Shown: positions 35,948 to 44,588 of the stretch, one piece after another
How the letters are laid out: every line of letters starts with the position of its first letter
How positions within the stretch are numbered: position 1 is the stretch's first letter
Source: Armatimonadota bacterium
Lineage (GTDB): Bacteria; Armatimonadota; Fimbriimonadia; Fimbriimonadales; Fimbriimonadaceae
Assembly (NCBI GenBank): GCA_018268395.1
Contig: JAFDWQ010000005.1
Location: 124,001 to 188,000, forward strand
Reading direction: 5' to 3'
DNA length: 64,000 nt
Notes under the pieces: generated by a model
What the model was told of the DNA's origin: nothing
What the model saw: only the letters and a program-made list of their open reading frames with translations
Database searches by the model: none
Translations under genes and position numbers: made by a program

Positions 35948-37633
35948 ATGGGCGCATTGTTGAATCGTATTAAGGACTGGTGGCAAGGCGCTGACCGTAC
36001 GCAGAAGTTGGTCAGCGTCTTCGGATCGTTGTTCCTCCTCGCATTGCTGGGAATGACGGGCTACTTCGCGAGCAAGCCGAAGATGCAGCCCGTCTATGCC
36101 GGCCTGAACCCCGCCGACCAGGGCATGGTCGTCGAGGAGCTCCGGAAGCGCGGCATCCCCGTCGAGATCGGGCCTTCGGGCGCGGTCCTCGTCCCGAGCA
36201 CCCGCGTCGACGAAGTCCCGATGGTCCTCGCGACGGCAGGAAAGATGCCCTCGAGCGGGGACAAGGGCTCAGCCTGGCTCGACAACATGAACTGGCTCGG
36301 GACACCGGCCCAAGAACGCGAGCGGATCAAAGCGGGCAAGGAGAGCGAACTCGCCCGATCGATCATGACCCTCGAAGGCATCGAATCGGCGATCGTCCAC
36401 ATCAACTTTGGGAAGGACAGCGAGTTCATGGACGAAAAGGTCGCCCCGACCGCCGTCGTGAACATCAAGGAGTCCGGGCGCGGCGCGGTGAGACCGGAGC
36501 AGGCCAAGGCCATCGCACGGCTCATCCAGAACTCGGTACCCGGGCTGGGGCCGGAAGGCGTCAGCGTCATCAATTCGGCCGGCAGGCTCGTCTACGACGG
36601 ACAAGAACAGAACTCCACGGAAGGCCTCGCTAACAAGAAGCTCGAGACCGAGACCGCAGAAGCCAAGCACCGCGAAGCCGATCTCCAACGCCGGCTCGAC
36701 GTCGCGTTCGGTCCTGGCAACACCGTCGCGATGGTGCAGCTCGAACTCAACATGGACGCGGTGAGCCAGGACAAGACCGAACGGCTCCTTGGGGACAAGA
36801 AGGTCACGGGCGAATCTACGGAAACGCTCAACGATGCGAACGCCTCGGGCGCGGTCGGAGGAGCCACGGGCATCGACCCGAACACGCCCGGTGCACCCGC
36901 CACGGCGACAGGGCCGAACGGCAAGGTCGCGTACCAGAGCAGTACGAAAAGTATGGACTACCCGTCGACCGAAACGCACACGTCGACGAAGAAGGCCGCC
37001 GGTGAACTCGTCTCGATGACCGTCAGTGTCATCGCGAACAAGACGAAGGACAAGGACCCGACCGCCCAGATCCAGGCGGTCCTGGACGACTATCTCGGCG
37101 CGAAGAAGGGACAGCCCGGGTTCATCGCTTCCGTCCAAGCCGTCGAGTTCGACACATCGGCCCAAGCCGCCGAGAAGAAGGCCGCGGCTGCGGCAGCGGG
37201 CCAGGCACAGATGCAGCAGATCGTTTCGATGATGCCGATCGTCGCGTTGATGATCGTCGGGTTCATGGTCGCCAAAGCCATCGGCAAGATCCCGGGTCGG
37301 ACCTTGACGATGGCCTTGCCGAACGGAGGCACGATGAACGTTCCGATGCCGGCCGTCGGGGCGGGCGAACAGGTCCCGGCGATGGAATCGGCAGCCCAGG
37401 GCGTCCTCCCCGAGCGGATGTTCACGAGCGTACAGCAGCTCGCCCAAACGGAACCGGAACTGGCCGAAGCCCTGAGCGCGATGGGCATCGACCACATCGA
37501 CGACACCGTCGACGTCGAGGCGATCCGACAACGCATCGACCTCCCTCTTGAGCAGATCAAGAAGATGGCCCGCCAGAAGCCGCAGGCCGTAGCGATGTTA
37601 CTGAAGAGTTGGCTGATGGAGGAACGGCGTTGA
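35948..37633 (+). CDS. fliF: flagellar MS-ring protein FliF
   Basis: A 561-residue protein forming the membrane ring on which the flagellum and export gate assemble. It has an N-terminal TM (about 20-42), ring-building motifs (YAGLNPADQGMVVEELRKRGI, LARSIMTLEGIESAIVHINFG), a variable periplasmic region and a C-terminal TM (about 425-445) followed by the cytoplasmic FliG-binding tail (EQIKKMARQKPQAVAMLLKSWLMEE). Its stop overlaps the TTG start of fliG. Confidence 0.96.
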   Translation: MGALLNRIKDWWQGADRTQKLVSVFGSLFLLALLGMTGYFASKPKMQPVYAGLNPADQGMVVEELRKRGIPVEIGPSGAVLVPSTRVDEVPMVLATAGKMPSSGDKGSAWLDNMNWLGTPAQERERIKAGKESELARSIMTLEGIESAIVHINFGKDSEFMDEKVAPTAVVNIKESGRGAVRPEQAKAIARLIQNSVPGLGPEGVSVINSAGRLVYDGQEQNSTEGLANKKLETETAEAKHREADLQRRLDVAFGPGNTVAMVQLELNMDAVSQDKTERLLGDKKVTGESTETLNDANASGAVGGATGIDPNTPGAPATATGPNGKVAYQSSTKSMDYPSTETHTSTKKAAGELVSMTVSVIANKTKDKDPTAQIQAVLDDYLGAKKGQPGFIASVQAVEFDTSAQAAEKKAAAAAAGQAQMQQIVSMMPIVALMIVGFMVAKAIGKIPGRTLTMALPNGGTMNVPMPAVGAGEQVPAMESAAQGVLPERMFTSVQQLAQTEPELAEALSAMGIDHIDDTVDVEAIRQRIDLPLEQIKKMARQKPQAVAMLLKSWLMEERR

Positions 37634-38643
37634 GACGGGCTGCGTCCGCCGAACTGAACACCCGCCAAAAGGCGGCGATCATCATGGCCGTCCTCGGGCC
37701 CGAGGCTGCGGCCGAGGTCCTCAAGCATTTGACCGAAGACCAGGTCGAAGCCATCTCGCTCGAGATGGCCCGGCTGGAGAAGGTCAGTCCCGACATCAGG
37801 TCCAACGTCGTCAGGGAGTTCCACGACATGGCCCAGGCGCAGGACTTCATCGCCGAAGGCGGCGTCGACAACGCCCGCAAGATCTTGGAGAAGGCGTTCG
37901 GCGAAGAGAACGCCGACCTGATGATCCGCAAGGTCGTCAACGCCATGCAGATCGTCCCGTTCGAGTTCCTCAAACGGACGGACCCGAACCAGCTTCTGAG
38001 CTTCATCCAAGACGAGCACCCGCAGACGATCGCCCTGATCCTGGCGTACATGCCGATCAACCAGGCCGGCATGATCCTGACCAAGCTCCCTCAAGAGCTT
38101 CGTGGGGAGGTCGCTGAGCGCATCGCCGTCATGGAGCAGGCATCGCCCGAGGTCATCCGCCGGGTCGAGGCGGTCCTGGAAAAGAAGATGTCCAACGTCA
38201 TCTCGCAAGAGATGAGCAAGGCGGGCGGCCCTAAGGTGCTCGTCGACCTCCTGAACCGCGTCGACCGCCAGACCGAGCGCGTCATCCTCGACTCCTTGAG
38301 CGAGAACAACCCCGAGATGGCCGACACGGTCAAGAACATGATGTTCGTCTTCGAAGACATCGTGCAGCTCGACGACCGCGCCGTCCAATCCATCCTCAAG
38401 GAAGTCGACGTCAAAGAGCTCGCTACGGCCCTCAAGGGCGTGAGCCAGGAAGTCCAGGAGAAGGTGTTCGGCAACATGTCCGAACGCGCCATGAACATGC
38501 TCAAGGAAGACATGGAGTTCATGGGCCCGGTCAAGCTGCGGACGGTCGAAGAGTCGCAACAGAAGATCGTCGCGATCATCCGGCGCCTCGAAGAGTCCGG
38601 CGAGATCAGTATCGGACGCGGAGAGGAGGACGTCCTTGTCTAG
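37630..38643 (+). CDS. fliG: flagellar motor switch protein FliG
   Basis: A 337-residue C-ring protein that couples stator force to rotation. FliG-N, middle (DEHPQTIALILAYM) and C domains are complete, with the charged torque helix near ILKEVDVKELATALKGVS and the NMSERAMNMLKEDMEFMGPV segment. The start is TTG 37630, which forms a TTGA overlap with the fliF stop and has GGAGG seven bases upstream; an upstream in-frame TTG at 37609 would add residues not in the family. Coupling with fliF supports equal expression of ring partners. Confidence 0.96.
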   Translation: MRRAASAELNTRQKAAIIMAVLGPEAAAEVLKHLTEDQVEAISLEMARLEKVSPDIRSNVVREFHDMAQAQDFIAEGGVDNARKILEKAFGEENADLMIRKVVNAMQIVPFEFLKRTDPNQLLSFIQDEHPQTIALILAYMPINQAGMILTKLPQELRGEVAERIAVMEQASPEVIRRVEAVLEKKMSNVISQEMSKAGGPKVLVDLLNRVDRQTERVILDSLSENNPEMADTVKNMMFVFEDIVQLDDRAVQSILKEVDVKELATALKGVSQEVQEKVFGNMSERAMNMLKEDMEFMGPVKLRTVEESQQKIVAIIRRLEESGEISIGRGEEDVLV

Positions 38644-39310
38644 ACGGGTCGTCTTCGGCGGGTCGGGGGCTTCCGGTTTTACCGAGACGTTGTCCACGAT
38701 CGAAGACGACGTCCTGGTCTCGGGCCGTCGGAGCGGTTCGGCCCGTTTGCAGGCGAACGCCCAAGCGATCTTCGACAAAGCCCGGGAGTCCGGCCTTGCC
38801 GAGGGCCGGGAGGCCGGACGCCAGCTCGGTTTCGAAGAGGGCTATGTCGAAGGGACGGAACGGGCCGGCGCCGATTTCGAGCGGGAGCATTCGGCCAGGT
38901 TGCTCGAGTTCTCCGAAGCCCTGGAGGGAGTCGTCGAACACGTCCGGAAGGCCGTGGAAGGGTGGTACGCGGCCGCGGAATCGTCGTTGCAGACGCTCGC
39001 CGTCGAGATCGCCCGCAGGGCCATTGCGCAGGAACTCGGACAGTCGCGGGAGAGCGTGCTGGACATCACGCGCCAGGCCCTTGCCGAAATCCGGCACGGA
39101 ACGTCCGTCCGTATCCGGCTGAACCCGGTCGACTGCAGCATCTTGGAGTCGCGCCGTATGGACGTCTTAGGTGCGGCCGCGAACGTCGACGGCCTTGAAG
39201 TCGTCGCCGATCCGTCCGTCCTCGCCGGGTGTGTGATCGAAACGACGGGCGGGACGATCGATGCGACCGTCGAGGGCTACCTCGACCGGGTGGAAAGGGA
39301 GGCGGCTTGA
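38636..39310 (+). CDS. fliH: flagellar assembly protein FliH
   Basis: A 224-residue regulator that holds the FliI ATPase inactive and brings it to the export gate. The central part is an Ala/Glu/Arg-rich helix with GxxxG-like glycine repeats (EGREAGRQLGFEEGYVEG), as in FliH, and the C-terminal domain (LAVEIARRAIAQEL, VRIRLNPVD) is the FliI-binding VATPase-E-like fold. TTG 38636 has GGAGG upstream and overlaps fliG by 8 bp. Confidence 0.88.
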   Translation: MSRRVVFGGSGASGFTETLSTIEDDVLVSGRRSGSARLQANAQAIFDKARESGLAEGREAGRQLGFEEGYVEGTERAGADFEREHSARLLEFSEALEGVVEHVRKAVEGWYAAAESSLQTLAVEIARRAIAQELGQSRESVLDITRQALAEIRHGTSVRIRLNPVDCSILESRRMDVLGAAANVDGLEVVADPSVLAGCVIETTGGTIDATVEGYLDRVEREAA

Positions 39311-40632
39311 AGGTCGCGTTCGAGAGGACGCGGTCGGCGGTCGAACGGACGACCCGGTTCGAAGTGCTCGGTCGCGTCTCCCAAGTCGTCGGCCTGGTCG
39401 TCGAATCAGACGGCCCATCGGCAAAGATCGGGGACCTCTGCTTCATCGAACCGGACAAAGAGGCCGGACCGGTCGCTTGCGAAGTCGTGGGCTTCCGCGG
39501 CGAGAGGGTCCTCCTGATGCCGCTCGGGGAAATGACGGGCGTACGGAGCGGCAGCCTGGTCCGGTCGACCGGAGACTGTCTCCGCGTCCCGGTCGGACGA
39601 GGGTTGCTCGGCAGGGTCTTGGACGGACTCGGTCGACCGATGGACGGCCTCGGGCCGCTCGAGAGCGAGACGTCTTATCCGAACATCGCCTCGCCGCCTA
39701 ACGCCTTGGAGAGGCAGATGATCTCGACGCCGTTCCTGACGGGCGTGCGCGCGATCGACGGTCTGAACACTGTGGGCGTCGGCCAGCGGGTCGGCATCTT
39801 CGCCGGATCGGGCGTCGGGAAGAGCACCTTGCTCGGCATGATCGCCCGGCACGGCGACGCGGACGTCAACGTGATCGCGCTCGTCGGAGAACGCGGCCGT
39901 GAGGTCCGCGAGTTCTTGGCCAATGATTTGGGCCACGAAGGTCAGCGTAAGAGCGTCGTCGTCTGCGCGACCAGCGACGAGCCTGCGCTCGTCCGCATCA
40001 AAGCCAGCCTGACCGCGACGGCGATCGCAGAGTTCTACCGGGACCAGGGCCTCAACGTGATGTTGATGATGGACTCGGTCACGCGGTTCGCGATGGCGCA
40101 AAGGGAAGTCGGCCTGGCCGTCGGCGAACCACCCAGCACAAAGGGCTATACCCCCAGCGTCTTCGCGCTCTTACCGAGGCTCATGGAGCGCGCCGGATGT
40201 GGAAGGACGGGTGCGATCACAGCGTTCTATACGGTCCTTGTCGACGGCGACGATACGAACGAGCCGATCGCCGACGCGTCCAGGTCGATCTTGGACGGCC
40301 ACCTGGTGCTCGACCGCAAACTGACGAGCCGGGGCCACTATCCGCCGATCAGCATCCTTCAAAGCCTGAGCAGGGTCATGCCGATGGTCACGGCCCCTGA
40401 GCACGTCCGGACGGCGAACGCCTTCCGGGAGCTGGCCGCGGCCTACGCCGACGTCGAAGACCTCGTGAGCGTCGGCGCATACAAGCCCGGGTCCCAGCCG
40501 CTGTCGGACAAAGCGATCGCCGTCTGGCCCCAGTTGACCGCCTTCTTGAAGCAGGACCGCGACGAAGCGAGCGCGTTCCCCGACACACGGCACCGAATGG
40601 AGGAGATCGTCAATGGCACAGTTCCGGTTTAG
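39307..40632 (+). CDS. fliI: flagellum-specific ATPase FliI
   Basis: A 441-residue ATPase of the type III export apparatus, related to the F1 beta subunit. Walker A GSGVGKST (residues 167-174) and Walker B LMMDSVTRFA are present, with the family boxes ERGREVREFL and GEPPSTKGYTPSVFALLPRL. TTG 39307 overlaps the fliH stop (TTGA) and removes an unsupported upstream extension. Length and domains match FliI. Confidence 0.96.
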   Translation: MKVAFERTRSAVERTTRFEVLGRVSQVVGLVVESDGPSAKIGDLCFIEPDKEAGPVACEVVGFRGERVLLMPLGEMTGVRSGSLVRSTGDCLRVPVGRGLLGRVLDGLGRPMDGLGPLESETSYPNIASPPNALERQMISTPFLTGVRAIDGLNTVGVGQRVGIFAGSGVGKSTLLGMIARHGDADVNVIALVGERGREVREFLANDLGHEGQRKSVVVCATSDEPALVRIKASLTATAIAEFYRDQGLNVMLMMDSVTRFAMAQREVGLAVGEPPSTKGYTPSVFALLPRLMERAGCGRTGAITAFYTVLVDGDDTNEPIADASRSILDGHLVLDRKLTSRGHYPPISILQSLSRVMPMVTAPEHVRTANAFRELAAAYADVEDLVSVGAYKPGSQPLSDKAIAVWPQLTAFLKQDRDEASAFPDTRHRMEEIVNGTVPV

Positions 40633-41032
40633 GTTCGAAAAGCTGCTCGAATATAGGACGTTACAGGAGAAGTGGGCTCAAGACGCCCACGTCGAAGCCA
40701 TGGCCCGACAACGCGAATGCGAGCAAGAGATCGAGGCGTTGGTCCGACGGCGACAGGAAGCCATGACGGCGGGGACGTGCGGCCTCGAAGGCCGGTTGGC
40801 CCTCGACGGCTACCTGAACAGGCTGAGCGACGAGGCCGACGAGTTCCGTGCCGTCCTCGGTGTCTTGGAATCCGACGTCGAAAAGGCGCGAAACGAGTGG
40901 CTGAAGGCCAGGCAGGACAAACAGGCGATGGAAAAGCTCCGCGAGTCCGACCTCGCCGAATGGCAATTGGAGGAGAACCGTCGAGAGCAAGCAGAGCTCG
41001 ACGAATGGGCCGTGATGCGGAGGGCGTCGTGA
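40613..41032 (+). CDS. fliJ: flagellar export protein FliJ
   Basis: A 139-residue coiled-coil chaperone that sits in the FliI ring. It begins with the FliJ-typical FRFRFEKLLEYRTLQEK and continues as a charged helical hairpin throughout. It overlaps fliI by 20 bp. Sequence conservation of FliJ is low, so position supports the call more than motifs do. Confidence 0.88.
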   Translation: MAQFRFRFEKLLEYRTLQEKWAQDAHVEAMARQRECEQEIEALVRRRQEAMTAGTCGLEGRLALDGYLNRLSDEADEFRAVLGVLESDVEKARNEWLKARQDKQAMEKLRESDLAEWQLEENRREQAELDEWAVMRRAS

Positions 41033-41646
41033 CGATCGGTCCGAAGGGCTACGAAGCGACTCAACAACGGGTCAGCGAACTGCTCGCAAAAGTCCGGTCG
41101 ATGAGGCAGGAACCAGTGGCGCCACGCCCCAGCCCGGTCCCGTCCCCGATCTCGGGCCGGATCGGAGGAGGCACGGGAGGCGGATCGTGGGACACCGACG
41201 GCGGCTTCGCACCGTTCGATCCGATGAGCGGAGGGACGTCGCTGGGCCGTTCGGACGAGAAGTACTCGGGTCTGCTCGAAGGGGCGGCCCGGCAAGCTGG
41301 GATCGACCCCTTGTTGCTCCGCTCCCTGGTCCAAGCCGAGAGCGATTTCGACCCGAAAGAGGTCTCGACCGCGGGCGCGATCGGCCTGACCCAGCTCATG
41401 CCTCAGACCGCCCGGCAACTCGGCGTGACCGATCCGTACGATCCGGCCCAGAACCTTCTCGGCGGCGCCCGCTACCTTGCGAGCATGCTCAAAGAGTTCG
41501 GAGGCGACGAAAGACTGGCGCTCGCCGCGTACAATGCCGGCCCCGGGGCGGTCAAACGGTTCGGTGGGATCCCGCCCTATTCCGAAACACAGAACTACGT
41601 CCGCAAAGTCATGGCGCAGGTCGAGGCGCTTAGAGGTCGACGCTGA
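41029..41646 (+). CDS. lytic transglycosylase (SLT domain) of the flagellar operon
   Basis: A 205-residue protein with a disordered Pro/Gly-rich N-terminal part (about 20-75) and a C-terminal SLT domain. The catalytic Glu104 lies in VQAESDFDP, followed by AGAIGLTQLMPQTA and LAAYNAGPGAVKRFGG. It should cleave peptidoglycan to let the rod pass, like FlgJ-associated muramidases. GTG 41029 overlaps the fliJ stop and has GGAGGG upstream. No signal peptide is visible, so it may be exported through the flagellar machine. Confidence 0.88.
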   Translation: MTIGPKGYEATQQRVSELLAKVRSMRQEPVAPRPSPVPSPISGRIGGGTGGGSWDTDGGFAPFDPMSGGTSLGRSDEKYSGLLEGAARQAGIDPLLLRSLVQAESDFDPKEVSTAGAIGLTQLMPQTARQLGVTDPYDPAQNLLGGARYLASMLKEFGGDERLALAAYNAGPGAVKRFGGIPPYSETQNYVRKVMAQVEALRGRR

Positions 41647-42137
41647 TGGCCAAAGGTGGGAAAAAGGGCGGCAAGAAGCTCTTGCTCCTCGTGTTGCCGG
41701 TGATCGTCCTCGGTGGCGGCTTCGTCGGACTGGCGGTGACAGGGATCGTCAAAGTTCCCGGTCTGACGCCGAAGAAACCTCAGGTCAAGCCGATGTACGG
41801 TGAGACGGCCAAGAAAGACGAAGCTCCCAAGAAGGAGCCTGAAAAGCCGAAGGCGAAGCCGGACGACAAACCTGCGGTCGCTGCGGCCCCGCCTCCGAAA
41901 ATCGACGCCGAGGCGGGCGCGAAGAAGGTCGGTCAACTTTGGAACGGCGTCCCGACGCCCCAACTCGTCGAGATCGTGAAGTCGTACAAAGACGACGAAC
42001 TGGCCAAAGTCCTTGTCTTGATGGATCCCGAGAAAGTCGCGGAACTCTTAGCGGCCGTCGACGCCAAGCGCTCCGCCAAGCTCAGCAAAGAGCTTCAGAA
42101 AGTCGCTTCGATCGTCAAGGACGAGAAGGAGTCCTGA
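41646..42137 (+). CDS. MotE-like flagellar/membrane protein
   Basis: A 163-residue protein with a basic N-terminus, one TM (about 11-34), a Lys/Pro-rich linker and a C-terminal MgtE-N/FliG-like fold (LWNGVPTPQLVEIVKSYKDD, VLVLMDPEKVAELLAAVD). This layout matches MotE, the periplasmic chaperone for MotC found in epsilonproteobacteria and other phyla. It overlaps the transglycosylase stop by one base (TGATG). It is the last gene of the operon, and its role as stator or motor chaperone is inferred. Confidence 0.8.
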   Translation: MAKGGKKGGKKLLLLVLPVIVLGGGFVGLAVTGIVKVPGLTPKKPQVKPMYGETAKKDEAPKKEPEKPKAKPDDKPAVAAAPPPKIDAEAGAKKVGQLWNGVPTPQLVEIVKSYKDDELAKVLVLMDPEKVAELLAAVDAKRSAKLSKELQKVASIVKDEKES

Positions 42138-42138
42138 T

Positions 42139-42402
42139 TCAGGCGCCTTCGGAACGAGGTTCGTCGCGGCGGGATTCGTCCCGACGGGCCGGCTCGTCGT
42201 CGTTCAGGCTCTGACGCATCTTGTCTTTGCCTTCCTTGATGCCTTCTTGGAACTCGCTCACGCTACGTCCGACTCCACGGGCGAGTTGCGGGATCTTAGC
42301 GCCGCCGAAGAGCAACAGGATCACCAAGAGCACGATCAGCCACTCTTGCCCCGCGAAGATCGACGCCTGCGCGTCCAAGATCCAAGTCAATTGTCCGATC
42401 AT
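42139..42402 (-). CDS. tatA: Sec-independent protein translocase TatA/TatE family protein
   Basis: An 87-residue pore-forming subunit of the Tat system that exports folded proteins. It has one N-terminal TM (about residues 18-36), the hinge FGGAKIPQLARGVG and an amphipathic helix (RSVSEFQEGIKEG), then an acidic/basic tail. The DUF1501 protein at 30-31.5 kb carries a Tat signal and is a candidate client. tatC is not in the window. It converges with the flagellar operon with only one base between. Confidence 0.93.
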   Translation of the reverse strand: MIGQLTWILDAQASIFAGQEWLIVLLVILLLFGGAKIPQLARGVGRSVSEFQEGIKEGKDKMRQSLNDDEPARRDESRRDEPRSEGA

Positions 42403-42461
42403 GGTTACCTCTGATTATACGTCGCTCGCGGGCAGGTCGTCGCCCATCTGGGGACCTCGCG

Positions 42462-43199
42462 TCATTGATCCGCGCCTTCTCCACCTTTGTCGGTCGATCC
42501 TGACGAGCCTTTATCCGTCCCTTTGCCGGGTGTCAAGGCATCGTCCGGACTGAATTCGAACGAACTTGACGATGACGAGGACGTTTCCATGGGGTCTTTC
42601 GAGCCTTCGATGTAGAAAATGATCCAGTCCCGCTGTTCGTCCATGAACTTCGGCCGCTTGGCTTTCGGCTGTTCGAAGTACTTCATGTGGACGTTCTGGC
42701 CCGTCGTCTGGGTCTCGAAGAACATCACCGTCTTCGTCGGCTCTTTGAACGATGCGACGGGCTTGTCCGCGATCTCGGAGTTGTAAGCGATGCCGGTCTT
42801 GACCCCGTCGGACTCGCATTCGAGAGGCTCGCCGGCCGCGGGCGGCCCCATCATCTGCCGAAGCTGCTTCGAATCGAGTTCTTTGTCGATCTTGGCCACA
42901 AGCCGCTCGTAGTACGGCTTGATGTCGTCCTGCCACGTCTCGGCTTTCGGGAACTTACCGCCGTGCTCCTTCGCATAGGCCAGGGTCGCGTCGTGCGCGG
43001 TCTTGAACATGACGGCGCACCGCAACGTCGCCGTGCCCTGGTTGAACACGTTCTTGAAGAAGAACGCTCCGACGGCGCACGCGACGACGCAGAGCAACAG
43101 CACCATGACGACCGCGATCAGGCACGCCTTGTTCGCCGAACTCGTGGCAGGGGCTTGTGGCGGCGCGGGCGCTTGAAACGGGGGCGGGGTGGCGGCCAT
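42462..43199 (-). CDS. single-TM protein of unknown function, Ser/Asp-rich tail
   Basis: A 245-residue protein I do not recognise. A Pro/Ala-rich N-terminus precedes one TM (about 25-50), then an extracytoplasmic domain (about 60-200) with FKTAHDATLAYAKEHGGKFP and a conserved-looking TVMFFETQTTG stretch, which recalls type II pseudopilin-like/DUF1559 proteins. The end is a run of Ser followed by Gly/Lys/Asp. ATG 43199 is used here; a TTG 30 bases upstream would add 10 residues. It diverges from selA. Confidence 0.7.
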   Translation of the reverse strand: MAATPPPFQAPAPPQAPATSSANKACLIAVVMVLLLCVVACAVGAFFFKNVFNQGTATLRCAVMFKTAHDATLAYAKEHGGKFPKAETWQDDIKPYYERLVAKIDKELDSKQLRQMMGPPAAGEPLECESDGVKTGIAYNSEIADKPVASFKEPTKTVMFFETQTTGQNVHMKYFEQPKAKRPKFMDEQRDWIIFYIEGSKDPMETSSSSSSSFEFSPDDALTPGKGTDKGSSGSTDKGGEGADQ

Positions 43200-43247
43200 G
43201 TTCCGTACGATCTTACTTGAGTCTGCCAAACTCGGTTGCAGGGTCGC

Positions 43248-44588
43248 ATGGACATCACTTCACGGAGGCACTTGCCGAACGTCGACGCGCTCGCCGCCAG
43301 GCTGGAAGCGCGGGGTGTCCCGGCCCGAGTCCGGATCCGCGCAGCCCAAGAAGCGGTCGCACGGTCCAGGTTGACCCTGGCCGAAGGGAAGGCCCTGACG
43401 TTCAGCGAGCTTGTCGACTTGGCGGAATCCTTATGCGACCGCTTCGAGCGCGCAAGCGGACAGCCCGCCGTGAACATGTCGGGGACCGTGCTTCACACAG
43501 GACTCGGACGGGCCCGGTTCGACCGTGGCTCCGTCGACGCTGTCCGAGAAGCGGCCGAATCCCACGTGTTGCTCGAACTGGACTGGGAGCACGGGGGCCG
43601 CGGTGACCGGCTCGAGAGCGTCCGAAGACGGCTCGTCGCGCTGACGGGCGCCGAAGACGCCTTCGTCGTCAACAATTGCGCCGCCGCGGTCCTGTTGGCC
43701 CTCAGGACGCACTGTGCCGGGCGGGACGTCTTGCTGTCGCACGGACAGATGGTCGAGATCGGGGGATCGTTCCGAATGCCGGACGTCGTCCTGGAATCCG
43801 GGTGCCGCCTCGTCGGGCTGGGTTGCACGAACAAGACCCGACTGAGCGATTACGAGCGAGCGTGGTCGGACGAGACCGCGGCGGTCCTCCGGTGCCACCC
43901 TTCCAACTTTCGGATCGTAGGCTTCACCGAGGAGCCTTCGGCGCGGGACCTGGCCGCCTGGGCCCATGGTCGGGGCGCGATCTTGATCGACGACGTCGGG
44001 CACGGATGTCTCGTCGATACGACCGGATTCGGCCTTCCCAAAGAGCGGACGTTGCGCGAAGCGGTCGCGGACGGCGCCGACCTCGTCCTCTCCAGCGGCG
44101 ACAAGCTCCTGGGCGGCCCGCAGGCCGGTCTCGTCCTCGGCACCCGGGCGTGCGTCGAAGCGATGACCCGGCACCCTCTGGCCCGCGCGCTCCGGGTCGA
44201 CAAGTTGACTTTGGCGGCCCTGTCCCATGTCCTCGAAACCTACGAGGAGGGAAGGGCGCAGACCTTGCCGACCTGGCGCGCGGCTGCCAAAGGCCTCTCG
44301 ACGGTCAAGCGCGAAGCGCAAGCCCTTGCGCGCGCCTACCCGGGCCCGGCCGTCGTCGAGCCAGGAGAAACGGAGATGGGCGGCGGCTCGATGCCGGGCT
44401 ACGGTATCAAGACCTGGAGGGTCGGACTACACTCCCCTTCTCCAGACGTCCTCCTGACCCGGTTGCGGCAGTCCCGACCGTCCGTGATCGGGCGGATCGA
44501 GAAGGGCCTGGTCTGGCTGGACCCGAGGACGGCAGAATCGGACGAAGTGAAGACCGTCTGTGCGATCTTGAAGGGGCTGACGACGTGA
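43248..44588 (+). CDS. selA: L-seryl-tRNA(Sec) selenium transferase
   Basis: A 446-residue PLP enzyme that turns seryl-tRNA(Sec) into selenocysteyl-tRNA(Sec) using selenophosphate. The N-terminal RRHLPNVDALAARLEARG domain binds the tRNA, and the core shows VNMSGTVLHTGLGRA, NNCAAAVLLALRTH and SGDKLLGGPQAG with Schiff-base Lys286. Two variants are notable: LIDDVGHG instead of the usual DLGSG, and Cys in NNCAAA instead of Asn. ATG 43248 matches the family start. The TGA stop overlaps the GTG of the HD-GYP gene. No selB, selC or selD is in the window, so an alternative SelA-like role remains possible. Confidence 0.85.
   Translation: MDITSRRHLPNVDALAARLEARGVPARVRIRAAQEAVARSRLTLAEGKALTFSELVDLAESLCDRFERASGQPAVNMSGTVLHTGLGRARFDRGSVDAVREAAESHVLLELDWEHGGRGDRLESVRRRLVALTGAEDAFVVNNCAAAVLLALRTHCAGRDVLLSHGQMVEIGGSFRMPDVVLESGCRLVGLGCTNKTRLSDYERAWSDETAAVLRCHPSNFRIVGFTEEPSARDLAAWAHGRGAILIDDVGHGCLVDTTGFGLPKERTLREAVADGADLVLSSGDKLLGGPQAGLVLGTRACVEAMTRHPLARALRVDKLTLAALSHVLETYEEGRAQTLPTWRAAAKGLSTVKREAQALARAYPGPAVVEPGETEMGGGSMPGYGIKTWRVGLHSPSPDVLLTRLRQSRPSVIGRIEKGLVWLDPRTAESDEVKTVCAILKGLTT

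Noticed and set aside
36269-38778. Long minus-strand frames opposite fliF and fliG
   Set aside because: Same reason: antisense shadows of strongly conserved flagellar genes.
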